Source: Parasphingorhabdus litoris DSM 22379
GTDB taxonomy: Bacteria > Pseudomonadota > Alphaproteobacteria > Sphingomonadales > Sphingomonadaceae
Reading direction: 5' to 3'
NCBI RefSeq assembly: GCF_020906275.1
Contig: NZ_CP086727.1
Span: 3,155,001 to 3,219,000 of the forward strand
DNA length: 64,000 nt
Numbering within the stretch: the stretch's first letter is position 1; every line of letters begins with the position of its first letter. The position numbers and the translations under genes were made by a program. Shown here one piece after another: positions 26,795-34,607 of this stretch. The notes beneath the pieces are model-generated. The model saw nothing but the letters and a program-made list of their open reading frames with translations, made no database searches and was not told the origin of the DNA.

Positions 26795-27955
26795 TCAGAA
26801 ATAGCTCAGCCATGGCTTGTTGCTCTTTTCCCGATGCTTGTAAGCTGCAAATGTCTTTGCGATGGGATAGTGCACCGCGACCAGCAGGAACATACCAACC
26901 CATATCCAAAAAACACTGTCCAGGCCGTAGCGCTCACCATGCGTCGCGCCGAATATGGCATAGAGCACCCAATAAGCCGCCAGCAAAACATAGAGATGCA
27001 GCACATAGATGAACATCGGAATAGATCCGAATGTCTGCATCAAATCGAGCAGCCCGTTTTGCTTTTTCACCGTCTCCAGCCAGGCGAGCAGCAACAGGCC
27101 GATGCCCAATGTCAGCAAAACATAGTCAAGCGACGGCGGGTATTTGGTGAAGTTGATAAAGGACATCACCGTCTCAATGCCTGTCTCCTGCACCGACCAG
27201 GGGATCGTCTCCCCGTAAATGTTGAACCCGCGCAGGACCAATAGAACAGCAAGGCATGATGCGCCGAGCCCAATGAGCCATTGCCGCCGTGTGATGGCCG
27301 ACGTTGACTTTGCGAAAAGCGGGCCGGCAAAATAGCCCAATAGAATGACACCAAACCAAGGCAAGCTGGGATAAGACAGGCTTATCGTCAACGGGCCGAT
27401 CTGGCCGAGCTCGCCGCCATCGTGCAGGATGGCCCAAGGAATATATCCAAGCTCAACAGGTTCGAAATTGATCGGAACCAGAGCATTGTGACCCAGCACG
27501 ATCAGGAAACCGAGCCCACCGATGACCCGGTAATTCAGGCGGCAGGCGAGCGACAAGGCAACCATGCAAAGCCCGATCGCCCAAAGCACTTGCAGGAAAA
27601 GATAGTTTGGAAAACTGTCTGCCCAAACAAGATAGTAGAGCACGATTTCGATTCCGATAATGACGAGACCGCGCGTGAAGAGGAACCGGGAAGGTGAACG
27701 ATATTCACCCTCCTTGGGATGCGCGTAGAGCCATGCGGACATGCCGGCAAGAAAGATAAAAACCGGCGCACACAAATGAGTCAGCATCCGCGTGAAGAAC
27801 AGATCTGGCTCAATCGTGTCGGCAATCGGATCGCCAGTGCGGACATGCATATAAAAACGCTCGCGCACATGATCCAGCATCATCAGGATGATGACCAGGC
27901 CCCGCATGATATCGATGGAGGCAATGCGTGATGCTGGCATGTGTGCGTTGGGCAT
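26795..27955 (-). CDS. DUF1624/HGSNAT-like membrane acyltransferase
   Basis: 386 residues from the ATG at 27955 (a TTG three codons earlier is possible). The opening SRIASIDIMRGLVIILMMLDHVRERFY is the hallmark of the DUF1624/heparan-alpha-glucosaminide N-acetyltransferase-like family, with the conserved R-G and D-H. About ten transmembrane helices follow. Relatives transfer acyl groups across the membrane onto sugars or other small molecules. It sits 30 bp after the TonB receptor gene and 38 bp before the ABC ATPase gene, so it belongs to the same transcript; a role in modifying a ligand handled by the receptor is inference. Confidence 0.82.
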   Translation of the reverse strand: MPNAHMPASRIASIDIMRGLVIILMMLDHVRERFYMHVRTGDPIADTIEPDLFFTRMLTHLCAPVFIFLAGMSAWLYAHPKEGEYRSPSRFLFTRGLVIIGIEIVLYYLVWADSFPNYLFLQVLWAIGLCMVALSLACRLNYRVIGGLGFLIVLGHNALVPINFEPVELGYIPWAILHDGGELGQIGPLTISLSYPSLPWFGVILLGYFAGPLFAKSTSAITRRQWLIGLGASCLAVLLVLRGFNIYGETIPWSVQETGIETVMSFINFTKYPPSLDYVLLTLGIGLLLLAWLETVKKQNGLLDLMQTFGSIPMFIYVLHLYVLLAAYWVLYAIFGATHGERYGLDSVFWIWVGMFLLVAVHYPIAKTFAAYKHREKSNKPWLSYF

Positions 27956-27994
27956 GGCTTTCAATAATAGACGACTTCCGTCTGCTCCTCCCGG

Positions 27995-30187
27995 CTAAAA
28001 TGAATAGGATGCCGTGAATCGGAACCGGCGCGGTGCACCCGGTTGAACCCAGACATCGGCAAAAGAGTTGGTGTAAAACGTCTCGTTGAACAGGTTATCG
28101 ACATCGAACCGAAGCGCGAGACCCTCGACAGGTTCTATCTCTCCGAACAGGCGCACCGTTGTGTAGTCCGGCAGGAAAAAATCAAAGCCGGTCCAGCCGA
28201 GCCGCTCACCGACGTGCAGCACACCACCGCCCAATTGCGCCGGGACTTCAGCGATACTGAACGACTGGCTAACCAATAGGCTCAACTGATGATCCGGCGA
28301 GTTGATCAGCGGGTCACCATCTTCGATCAGCGCGCCAAAGTCTGCATCGGGATTGCTATTAGTAAACTCTGCATCGGTATAAGCGTATGAGAACCAAATG
28401 CTCAGACCGCTGTCGAACGCCAGATTGGCATCGAGCTCAATGCCGCGGCTGCGCGCTTCACCGGCCGGGATAGAGAAGAAGCCCGCGGCCACAGCCTCCG
28501 GCCGATCATCGTTCACCAGAATATTGCTTTGCTCGACCTGAAACGCGGTCAGCGTGACAGCGCCATTAACGCCAGTGAAATAGGTCCCCAGGTCGGCCTT
28601 GATCCCAATTTCGGCAGACTCGGTGATATTCGGATCAAACTGGTTACCCTGGAAGTCGGAACCGGTCTGTTGGCGGAAACCCTCGCCATATGAGGCGTAA
28701 ATACTGATCCCGTCATCAACCCGGTATACGGCTCCGACCTGCGGAGAGAAGCGCGTGTCGGATGTCGTAGTGGTGGTCGCCGGTGTGGCGCGCAAATTGG
28801 TCAAGTCCTGTTTGAAATCATCAAACCGTCCGCCCAGGCGGATTTGCAGGCGATCGGTAAGGTCGATCTGATCCTGAAAATAAAAACCAAATCCTTTAAG
28901 CACCTCTTCGCGATCCGTATTCGGTCCAGGCACAGGCTGCGGGAACTGGCCATAGACGGGATTGAACACGTCAAGGAACAGATATTCAGCCGGGTCCAGT
29001 GTACTGATGTCGGTTCCGGCGGGAAAGAAGCCGGGGCGGAATCGCTGGATGAAAAGGCTGTTGTCAAAACGATCATAATCGGCGCCGATCAGCAATCGGT
29101 GGCGAAGCGTTCCCGTGTTGAACTCGCCAGCAAGTTCGGCGCGCAGAACGAGATATTCGGAATCGAAATCGCGAAAGCGGAAAAAACGGGAAAGTGTGCG
29201 TCCGTCCTCAAACAGCGTCTGACGCCCTTCGAAATTCGTTTCTGACGCATTGCCGACCAGCGAGGTCTCGCGGAAACCAATGCCTGTCAGCAGGCTCCAA
29301 TTGTCCGAGAAATCGTGCTGGAGTTCAAATTGATGGCCAAGAACCTCCGTCTCAATCGGACCATCGCCTGGTTCACCGACAAAAGTCCGGCGCGGTGTGA
29401 AACCAAATTCCTCGGTAAAAGCGACACCGCGATCAAAGGGAATATCCTGCCGGGTATATTCCAGCTCATAGGTCGCCCGGGTATCCTCGCCAATCTTCCA
29501 GGTCAGGGACGGATAAAGGCCAAAGCGCTCTGTCTCGACCGTTTTGCGAAAGCTTTCCGCATCTTCAAAGAAGCCGACCAGACGGATGCCCAGTTCGTCG
29601 TTCGAACCAAGCGTGGTCTGAATATCGCCTTCGATACGATATTGTTCCCAGCTTCCGATCGTACCCTGGATATATCCTGTCGTTGCAAATTCAGGGCGCT
29701 TGGTGACGATGTTGACTGTGCCTCCTGGCTCGCCCCGCCCGAACAGAGCCGAACGCGGTCCCTTCAGCACTTCAACAGACTCGATACCGGCAATGTCACG
29801 CGGACCGCCAAAGCCGCGCCCGGCGTTAAAGCCGTTGACGAGAAATCCGCTGGGTAGATTGATGTCGCCGGAGAATCCGCGAACCGAAAATGCATTCCAT
29901 AATCCGCCAAAGTTATTTTGCCGCGCAACGGATGCAGATAGATCAAGCGCACTCACCAGATCTTCCGCCCCAAATTCGACGAGCGTTTCATTATCGATAA
30001 TCTGCTCTGCCTGAGGAATTTCCAGATCCTCAAAATTCCCGCGATAAGCTTGTCGCAGTCCTGTCACGACAATCGGTGACCCGTCATCGACGCTATCATC
30101 AGTCTCACTTTGGGCGTGAGATGGCGCAGCCAGAGCCAAGGTTAGCGCTGCTAGAGAAGCTGAAGCCGAAAGTTTCAAAAAGGTCAT
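27995..30187 (-). CDS. TonB-dependent siderophore-type outer-membrane receptor
   Basis: 730 residues. Signal peptide MTFLKLSASASLAALTLALAAPSHA is followed by a TonB-box-like PIVVTGLRQ (about 41-47), a plug domain (about 60-170, with SVRGFSGDINLPSGFLVNG and ESVEVLKGPRSALFGRGEPGGTVNIVTKRP) and a 22-strand barrel ending FRFTASYSF with a terminal Phe. The plug phrase VEVLKGPRSALFGRGEPGG is characteristic of siderophore-type receptors. The gene follows the MerC-like gene by 25 bp and is therefore under the Zur-type operator, which points to uptake of zinc or a zinc chelate rather than ferric siderophore. A ribosome-binding site GGGGA lies 9 bp before the ATG. Confidence 0.95.
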   Translation of the reverse strand: MTFLKLSASASLAALTLALAAPSHAQSETDDSVDDGSPIVVTGLRQAYRGNFEDLEIPQAEQIIDNETLVEFGAEDLVSALDLSASVARQNNFGGLWNAFSVRGFSGDINLPSGFLVNGFNAGRGFGGPRDIAGIESVEVLKGPRSALFGRGEPGGTVNIVTKRPEFATTGYIQGTIGSWEQYRIEGDIQTTLGSNDELGIRLVGFFEDAESFRKTVETERFGLYPSLTWKIGEDTRATYELEYTRQDIPFDRGVAFTEEFGFTPRRTFVGEPGDGPIETEVLGHQFELQHDFSDNWSLLTGIGFRETSLVGNASETNFEGRQTLFEDGRTLSRFFRFRDFDSEYLVLRAELAGEFNTGTLRHRLLIGADYDRFDNSLFIQRFRPGFFPAGTDISTLDPAEYLFLDVFNPVYGQFPQPVPGPNTDREEVLKGFGFYFQDQIDLTDRLQIRLGGRFDDFKQDLTNLRATPATTTTTSDTRFSPQVGAVYRVDDGISIYASYGEGFRQQTGSDFQGNQFDPNITESAEIGIKADLGTYFTGVNGAVTLTAFQVEQSNILVNDDRPEAVAAGFFSIPAGEARSRGIELDANLAFDSGLSIWFSYAYTDAEFTNSNPDADFGALIEDGDPLINSPDHQLSLLVSQSFSIAEVPAQLGGGVLHVGERLGWTGFDFFLPDYTTVRLFGEIEPVEGLALRFDVDNLFNETFYTNSFADVWVQPGAPRRFRFTASYSF

Positions 30188-30212
30188 TATTTAGAGTCCC
30201 CGTATATTTTTA

Positions 30213-30563
30213 TTATCTGCAAATTCGATAGATGTGAGCGGAAGCGATCAGGACGCCGCCGATGATGGTTGGCAATGTTTCTGCAAATCCAAATCGCTCG
30301 GCAAAAAGCCCGCTTGTGATCAGAATTGCCCCAAAGCTTGCTGGAATTAGAAACGTGGGAACACGCGCAGATGGCGAAGAGATCACCACAGTCGTTGACG
30401 CGAAAAGAGCAAGAACAGCCATTATCCAATGAAGCCATTCCGCTTCCGCAACCGCTGCAACGAACGGAGATGAAATGGCTATGACCGGCAAAAGAACACA
30501 ATGGACGACGCAAGCGGCGCTAAGCGCAATTGCCGCGCCATCTTTATAGAAAGCAGACTGCAT
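30213..30563 (-). CDS. MerC-domain inner-membrane protein
   Basis: 116 residues with four transmembrane helices. The motif SAACVVHCVLLPVIA (CVVHC near residues 18-22) corresponds to the paired cysteines of the MerC family, originally found in mercury uptake. C-terminal IGGVLIASAHIYRICR ends with one more Cys. It is the first gene of the operon, starting 15 bp after a near-perfect Zur box. Rather than mercury, the context suggests zinc handling at the inner membrane. No other mer gene is present, which argues against a mercury-resistance role. Confidence 0.85.
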   Translation of the reverse strand: MQSAFYKDGAAIALSAACVVHCVLLPVIAISSPFVAAVAEAEWLHWIMAVLALFASTTVVISSPSARVPTFLIPASFGAILITSGLFAERFGFAETLPTIIGGVLIASAHIYRICR

Positions 30564-30578
30564 TGAAAAACTCGTGTT

Positions 30579-30595
30579 ATGTTATAATATAACAT
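30579..30595 (-). promoter_or_regulatory. Zur box (zinc uptake regulator operator)
   Basis: ATGTTATA-A-TATAACAT is a perfect 17-bp palindrome with eight-base arms around a single A. It matches the established proteobacterial Zur consensus (core TGTTATAnTATAACA). It lies 15 bp upstream of the MerC-like start codon and overlaps the predicted -10 element, the classic repressor position. No second copy was noticed in the window. Confidence 0.85.
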
Positions 30596-30620
30596 TATTA
30601 ACTCGGCTTGGCTGAGTCAA
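30592..30620 (-). promoter_or_regulatory. Putative promoter of the Zur-box operon
   Basis: On the minus strand a -35-like TTGACT (30620-30615) is separated by 17 bases from TAATGT (30597-30592), a weak -10. The Zur box overlaps this -10 and the expected start point, so bound Zur would block RNA polymerase. Confidence 0.5.
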
Positions 30621-31456
30621 CAGGGTTTTCAGCTCTGTTCCGGAAGGAGCCCAAGACCGTGAGAGCCATCACTTAAGGTGGTTGAAAGCCGGTTCCAAGA
30701 TCACTCCCGAATGAAGCATGGACCAAATTAGGGCCAGACACCGCTTCCAGTTTGCAACACGCCAAGTGACTGGAATGTCAGCTCAACATCAGAACCTACT
30801 GACAGGACCTCAAGACGTCTGAACTATGGAAGAAAAATGGCGCGTAGTGCAGTTGTAAGCGAACTGGCCTCGAGCAGTTTTTCCTTGTTCCAGTAAATTT
30901 GCCGGGAAAGCCACGCCAATTTGCCCGCTTTCTTCCGATATCAAGCCGTAAAACCTGAGTATTCTGCCGGCCTTGCGTAGGTATCGAAGCTCTGTACCCA
31001 ATAAATAACATGGAATTCGAACCGCGCCACAGGCTGTATTTGGGATGTCGTTCTGCCAGATGTGGGAGCAACTATATGATACAGAAGCGGCACGACCGGG
31101 TACGGCTCGAGATCTTTTTGCCATTAATGGCGTCGCACTTCTTGATCTTACGGTCGGGGAGCCTGCGACATATGTCCTGGGCTCTCCAGCCTAAAGGTCT
31201 TAGGGATCGGCGTGCTCGGTTTACTAACTCCCCGATCACTAAGGATCGGGTATGAAGCCGAAAGCGGGAACGTACCGCAGACGACTTCCGCGGAAACCGG
31301 AAATGCCAAAAGGAACAATACATAGAGAAACAGGCATATTGCGCCGGGCGCCATTGGGCCATGCATTGGAAATGGACGGCGGTGGTCGGTGGGTGCTTGA
31401 TAAAACAGAAGCGTAAGAAAGCTGATAGGAGAACGCGTGACCGTTGAGGGAAGCGG
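30621..31456. other. Gene-poor 0.8-kb stretch
   Basis: No convincing gene is present. Short open frames on both strands (around 30796-31366) overlap each other, are rich in Arg/Cys/Trp/Ser and lack ribosome-binding sites, so they look like chance. One perfect hairpin, CCCGATC-ACTAAG-GATCGGG at 31231-31250, stands out but has no T-tract. The stretch could be remnants of a lost mobile element between two regulated operons; this is only a guess. Confidence 0.4.
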
Positions 31457-31591
31457 ATGGGGTTTGATTTAATCTATGTCGATCGGGTCTGGCATAAAGG
31501 GAAACAATGGCGGCAAAGCGGATTGAACTCCATGAGCTTTTGGTTCGTGCTGGCTGTCCTACTAGTTCCGTTTCTGGCTCAATGGCTTTGA
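31457..31591 (+). CDS. Possible 44-residue small membrane protein
   Basis: A short frame starting ATG at 31457 with GAGG 8-9 bases upstream encodes 44 residues. The first 25 are polar and basic (VDRVWHKGKQWRQSG) and the last 19 form one hydrophobic segment (SFWFVLAVLLVPFLAQWL). This is the shape of small single-pass membrane proteins, but chance cannot be excluded and no family is recognised. Confidence 0.3.
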   Translation: MGFDLIYVDRVWHKGKQWRQSGLNSMSFWFVLAVLLVPFLAQWL

Positions 31592-31746
31592 GCTCTCGCC
31601 AACATTTTGTACATGAGCAATTAAACTACGAGGCGAGTTGCAGGTGAACAGTGAGCTACGGTGTGATCAGACTGTGACGGGTGAGTGTTTGGCTTAACCT
31701 ATGTTTGATCTCATCTGCTTGGGATAGGAATATTGACGCTTGATTT

Positions 31747-31761
31747 TAGGTCGATGACCTA
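31747..31761. promoter_or_regulatory. TetR-type operator upstream of the TetR-SMR group
   Basis: TAGGTCGATGACCTA, a 15-bp inverted repeat with one mismatched arm pair. A near-identical perfect copy lies before the RND genes at 34453. It sits 40 bp upstream of the TetR start codon and downstream of a TTGACG -35-like element at 31733, consistent with autoregulation. Confidence 0.7.
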
Positions 31762-31800
31762 TTATTGTACTTCGCATCTAAGACAAATGGCTTAAAGTTT

Positions 31801-32403
31801 ATGAAGATGGCGATTGCCAGACGTTCCAAGGGTGAAGAGCGGCGCGAAGCGATTGAGGCTGCAGCGCGGCGCATGTTGCTTGATGAAGGCTATACCGGCA
31901 TTTCTTTGCGTCAAATCGCAACGAAACTCGGTATATCAGTTGGCAATCTGCAATATTACTTTCCAACCAAGGACGATTTGGTTGAAAGCGTTATTATCGG
32001 AGAGACGCAGAAGCCGATCGACATGTTGGGCGAAATTACCTGGGACCCAAACAATACGACAAAAAGCATCCGGCAAGCCGTCGGATCGTTAATGCAATAT
32101 TACGCCAGCGAGGCCGGTCGCTTTTATGCCATCATGGAATCTCTGGCACTTTATGATGCTCGTTATGTCAAGCTCAAGGCTGACGGTTACGCTCATGTTT
32201 TGAGCCATATCGAAAAGCTAATTAGCCTTGTAGCGCCAGAGCTTCCAGCTGGCCGGGCCTCAGGTTTGGCACGGGTTCTTGTCGCATTGATCGATGGCGC
32301 ATCGCTGCAGGTTCAGTTCGCCCGTGGCGACGACGGTAGCGTTCGTTCACTGATTGTCGACGTGTCTGCGGCCATTGAACATCTTCTTGAGAACTGGGAG
32401 TAG
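31801..32403 (+). CDS. TetR family regulator of the efflux locus
   Basis: 200 residues from the ATG at 31801 (ATG 31807 is also possible). The N-terminal HTH is clear: RREAIEAAARRMLLDEGYTGISLRQIATKLGISVGNLQYYFPTKDDLVES (about 13-62). The C-terminal domain is BetI/AcrR-like. It is followed 3 bp later by the SMR pump gene, and a shared palindrome occurs both upstream of this gene and upstream of the RND adaptor gene, so it is the probable repressor of both groups, released by a toxic ligand. This regulatory scheme is inference from the two operators. Confidence 0.9.
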   Translation: MKMAIARRSKGEERREAIEAAARRMLLDEGYTGISLRQIATKLGISVGNLQYYFPTKDDLVESVIIGETQKPIDMLGEITWDPNNTTKSIRQAVGSLMQYYASEAGRFYAIMESLALYDARYVKLKADGYAHVLSHIEKLISLVAPELPAGRASGLARVLVALIDGASLQVQFARGDDGSVRSLIVDVSAAIEHLLENWE

Positions 32404-32406
32404 CGC

Positions 32407-32736
32407 ATGCACTGGATTTATCTTGGCATAGCCATTGCCGCAGAAGTCGCTGGCAGCGCGGCACTGAAGGAATCCGCTGGGTTTACAAAACTCGGATTTG
32501 CAGCTTTCTCAGTTGCAAGCTTTGCTGTGGCCCTTTTTTTCCTGTCGCTTGCGCTACGGGTCGTGCCGCTTGGCATTGCCTATGCGATGTGGGCTGGCAT
32601 CGGCATTGTGCTGATCTCATTGCTCGGCGTTGTTGTATTTCGCCAGACGCTCGATTTCGCGGCCATTGCAGGCATCGGGCTCATCATTACCGGCGTGATC
32701 GTCATCAACACACTTTCCAACGCCACAACCCATTAA
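32407..32736 (+). CDS. SMR family multidrug efflux protein (EmrE/QacE-like)
   Basis: 109 residues with four transmembrane helices. The proton/drug-binding glutamate is at residue 13 (GIAIAAEVAGSAALKES, Glu14 of EmrE), followed by VPLGIAYAMWAGIGIVLISLLG, the conserved helix-3 motif including the Trp, and the helix-4 GIGLIITGVIVINTLS. It would act as a dual-topology dimer exporting cationic drugs or guanidinium-like compounds; the sequence resembles QAC/EmrE more than Gdx. It is coupled to the TetR gene (3-bp gap). Confidence 0.93.
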   Translation: MHWIYLGIAIAAEVAGSAALKESAGFTKLGFAAFSVASFAVALFFLSLALRVVPLGIAYAMWAGIGIVLISLLGVVVFRQTLDFAAIAGIGLIITGVIVINTLSNATTH

Positions 32737-32760
32737 CGGCCATCATCAAGGAGATCCCAT

Positions 32761-33099
32761 ATGCTGACCTGTTCATTTTGCGGTTTGGAAGCGAAGTCTG
32801 TTAGCGCGCTCCTTGCTGGTCCTGAAGTAAATATCTGCGACCGATGTATTGACGTTGGCGTTCGCACGATTGCAACCCGTGACGCGCTGGAACAGCCTGA
32901 TCGAAGCTCACCAGTCTTGGAAAAGATCGGAGATGAAGCGCTGCTTCACGAGATGGCGGCAACGTCCAAGCTTGTCGATAAAGCTCGCGACCGCCTGCAG
33001 AGCCAGATCCGGGAATTGCGTCACAATGGTGTGGATTGGACTGCCATTGGTGCCGCGCTTGGCGTGTCCCACCAGACCGCGCAAGAGCGGTTCGGATAG
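32761..33099 (+). CDS. ClpX-type C4 zinc finger protein with C-terminal HTH
   Basis: 112 residues. The N-terminal about 35 residues are a ClpX-type zinc finger with Cys4, Cys7, Cys26 and Cys29 (TCSFCG.. ICDRCID), but no AAA+ domain follows. A helical linker leads to a C-terminal helix-turn-helix (VDWTAIGAALGVSHQTAQERFG, about 90-112). It may be a small zinc-binding transcription factor or an adaptor to ClpP-type proteolysis. AAGGAG lies 8 bp upstream of the ATG. It is part of the TetR-SMR operon (24-bp gap). Confidence 0.8.
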   Translation: MLTCSFCGLEAKSVSALLAGPEVNICDRCIDVGVRTIATRDALEQPDRSSPVLEKIGDEALLHEMAATSKLVDKARDRLQSQIRELRHNGVDWTAIGAALGVSHQTAQERFG

Positions 33100-33144
33100 A
33101 GACAGAGCCGCCTTATCTAACTGGATAAATTAGAGATCTCCCCA

Positions 33145-34386
33145 ATGAACACAGCCACTCAGCAGACCGTAAACGATACCCATCGAGAAAATGTCACTAC
33201 CTTTCTCAAACATCTGACCGTCGACATTACAGACCGCAGTGTGGCCAGTGACGGTAATCGGGCGGCGACTGCATATTTCGAGGCGCGTGTGTCCAAAAAT
33301 GGATGGTCCACACAAGCACAATGGTTCGACGCCATCGACTGGATTGGCGATATAGCCTTACTGACGTCCGACGACGGCACTATATTTGAGGTTTTCCCTA
33401 GCCCTTACGCGCCGGGTATTGAAGTGTCGGGCCCGCTGATGGCGGCATCCACAACTGAAGATCTCCTACACTCTGATGCCGCGGGCATGCTGCTTTTGCT
33501 TTACGGGGATATTGCCCGCGAACCGCTGATGCCTAAACGATTCCCTTTCTTCGCTATCGAAGAACATCAGCGAATTGTTGCGGGTCTTGAAAACTCCGGT
33601 GCGAGCGCGATCATCACGGCCGCGGCAGCTGACAGCATCATTGCAGGCGGAGCCTATCCGGCGCCGATGATTGAAGATGGTGATTTCAATGTGCCGTCAG
33701 TGTTCATGACCGAAAAGGAAGGCGAACGGCTGCTGCCATACGTCGGCCAGCGACTGACACTTGTTTCAGAAAGTCGCCGCATTGCAGGCAAGGCGGCTAA
33801 TATCATTGCCAGAATCAATGCCGGTGCGATTCATCGCATCGTCATCACAGCGCATATTGACGCAAAAAAGAACGTCCAAGGTGCTCTGGACAACGGCACA
33901 GGTGTCGCGACGCTTTTGCTCCTCAGCCATATGCTCAAGGATTATAGAGGCGATTTCTGCATCGAGCTTGTGGCACTCAACGGTGAGGATCATTATGCGG
34001 TCCCTGGGCAGGTCGCTTATATGAACAGCAACCACGATACCTTTGACACGATTGCGCTGAACATCAACATTGATGGTGTCGGCTATTTCGAAGGGGACAC
34101 GGCCTATTCCTTCTTCAATCTACCCGAAAACATAAACGAGCTCGCTGTTGCTGAGCTTCTTGGCGCACCGGAGGCCTGCGCGGGGATAGAATGGCCGCAA
34201 GGCGATCACAGCATGTTCGTTCAATCAGGATGCCCGGCCATTGCAGTCACGTCGGACTGGTTGCTGGAGAACATGGCCACTCAAACCATCACCCATACGA
34301 CGAAAGATACCGTTGATCTCGTGGACCCCGATAAGGTGGTTGCTTGCGCTCTCGCTTTGGAGCGTTTCATCGACAGGCTCTCTTAA
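33145..34386 (+). CDS. M28-family zinc aminopeptidase-like protein
   Basis: 413 residues with no signal peptide. A PA-like insert lies between about 90 and 215. The catalytic domain has the M28 metal and catalytic motifs: ITAHIDAKKNVQGALDNGTGVA (HxD near 236 and the bridging Asp), LVALNGEDHYA (Glu and Glu/Asp), NIDGVGYFEG (Asp) and HTTKDTVDLVD (His). The cytoplasmic location is unusual for the family, which is mostly secreted. It is placed between the SMR group and the RND genes; hydrolysis of a peptide-like toxin is an inference from this context. Confidence 0.85.
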   Translation: MNTATQQTVNDTHRENVTTFLKHLTVDITDRSVASDGNRAATAYFEARVSKNGWSTQAQWFDAIDWIGDIALLTSDDGTIFEVFPSPYAPGIEVSGPLMAASTTEDLLHSDAAGMLLLLYGDIAREPLMPKRFPFFAIEEHQRIVAGLENSGASAIITAAAADSIIAGGAYPAPMIEDGDFNVPSVFMTEKEGERLLPYVGQRLTLVSESRRIAGKAANIIARINAGAIHRIVITAHIDAKKNVQGALDNGTGVATLLLLSHMLKDYRGDFCIELVALNGEDHYAVPGQVAYMNSNHDTFDTIALNINIDGVGYFEGDTAYSFFNLPENINELAVAELLGAPEACAGIEWPQGDHSMFVQSGCPAIAVTSDWLLENMATQTITHTTKDTVDLVDPDKVVACALALERFIDRLS

Positions 34387-34452
34387 ACAACCCAGACACA
34401 GCCTCGGCTTGCCATTTTTGACGGTTCACTTTGGAAGAATTTCGTCCTAATT

Positions 34453-34467
34453 TAGGTCATTGACCTA
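34453..34467. promoter_or_regulatory. TetR-type operator upstream of the RND genes
   Basis: TAGGTCA-T-TGACCTA is a perfect inverted repeat with seven-base arms, differing at two central positions from the copy at 31747. It lies 66 bp after the peptidase stop and 140 bp before the adaptor start. An AT-rich TTAATATATT follows and could hold a -10 element. Confidence 0.75.
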
Positions 34468-34607
34468 GAAAGGTTAATATATTGCGACGATATATGAGGC
34501 CACTCAGCAGGAGCATCGGCTTTGTTAGCCTGATTGATGCACTATCGTGCAATCTTTCGCTGTCCTGCTCGCCGCATGCCATAGTGGCCGGATGGTTCAG
34601 GACAGCC

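Noticed and set aside
30213..30563. Mercury resistance operon
   Set aside because: MerC-like protein occurs without merR, merT, merP or merA, and the operator is a Zur-type palindrome rather than a MerR dyad.
30796..31366. Several overlapping minus- and plus-strand frames of 70-105 residues
   Set aside because: No ribosome-binding sites, compositions rich in Cys/Arg/Trp, mutual overlap and no recognisable family.
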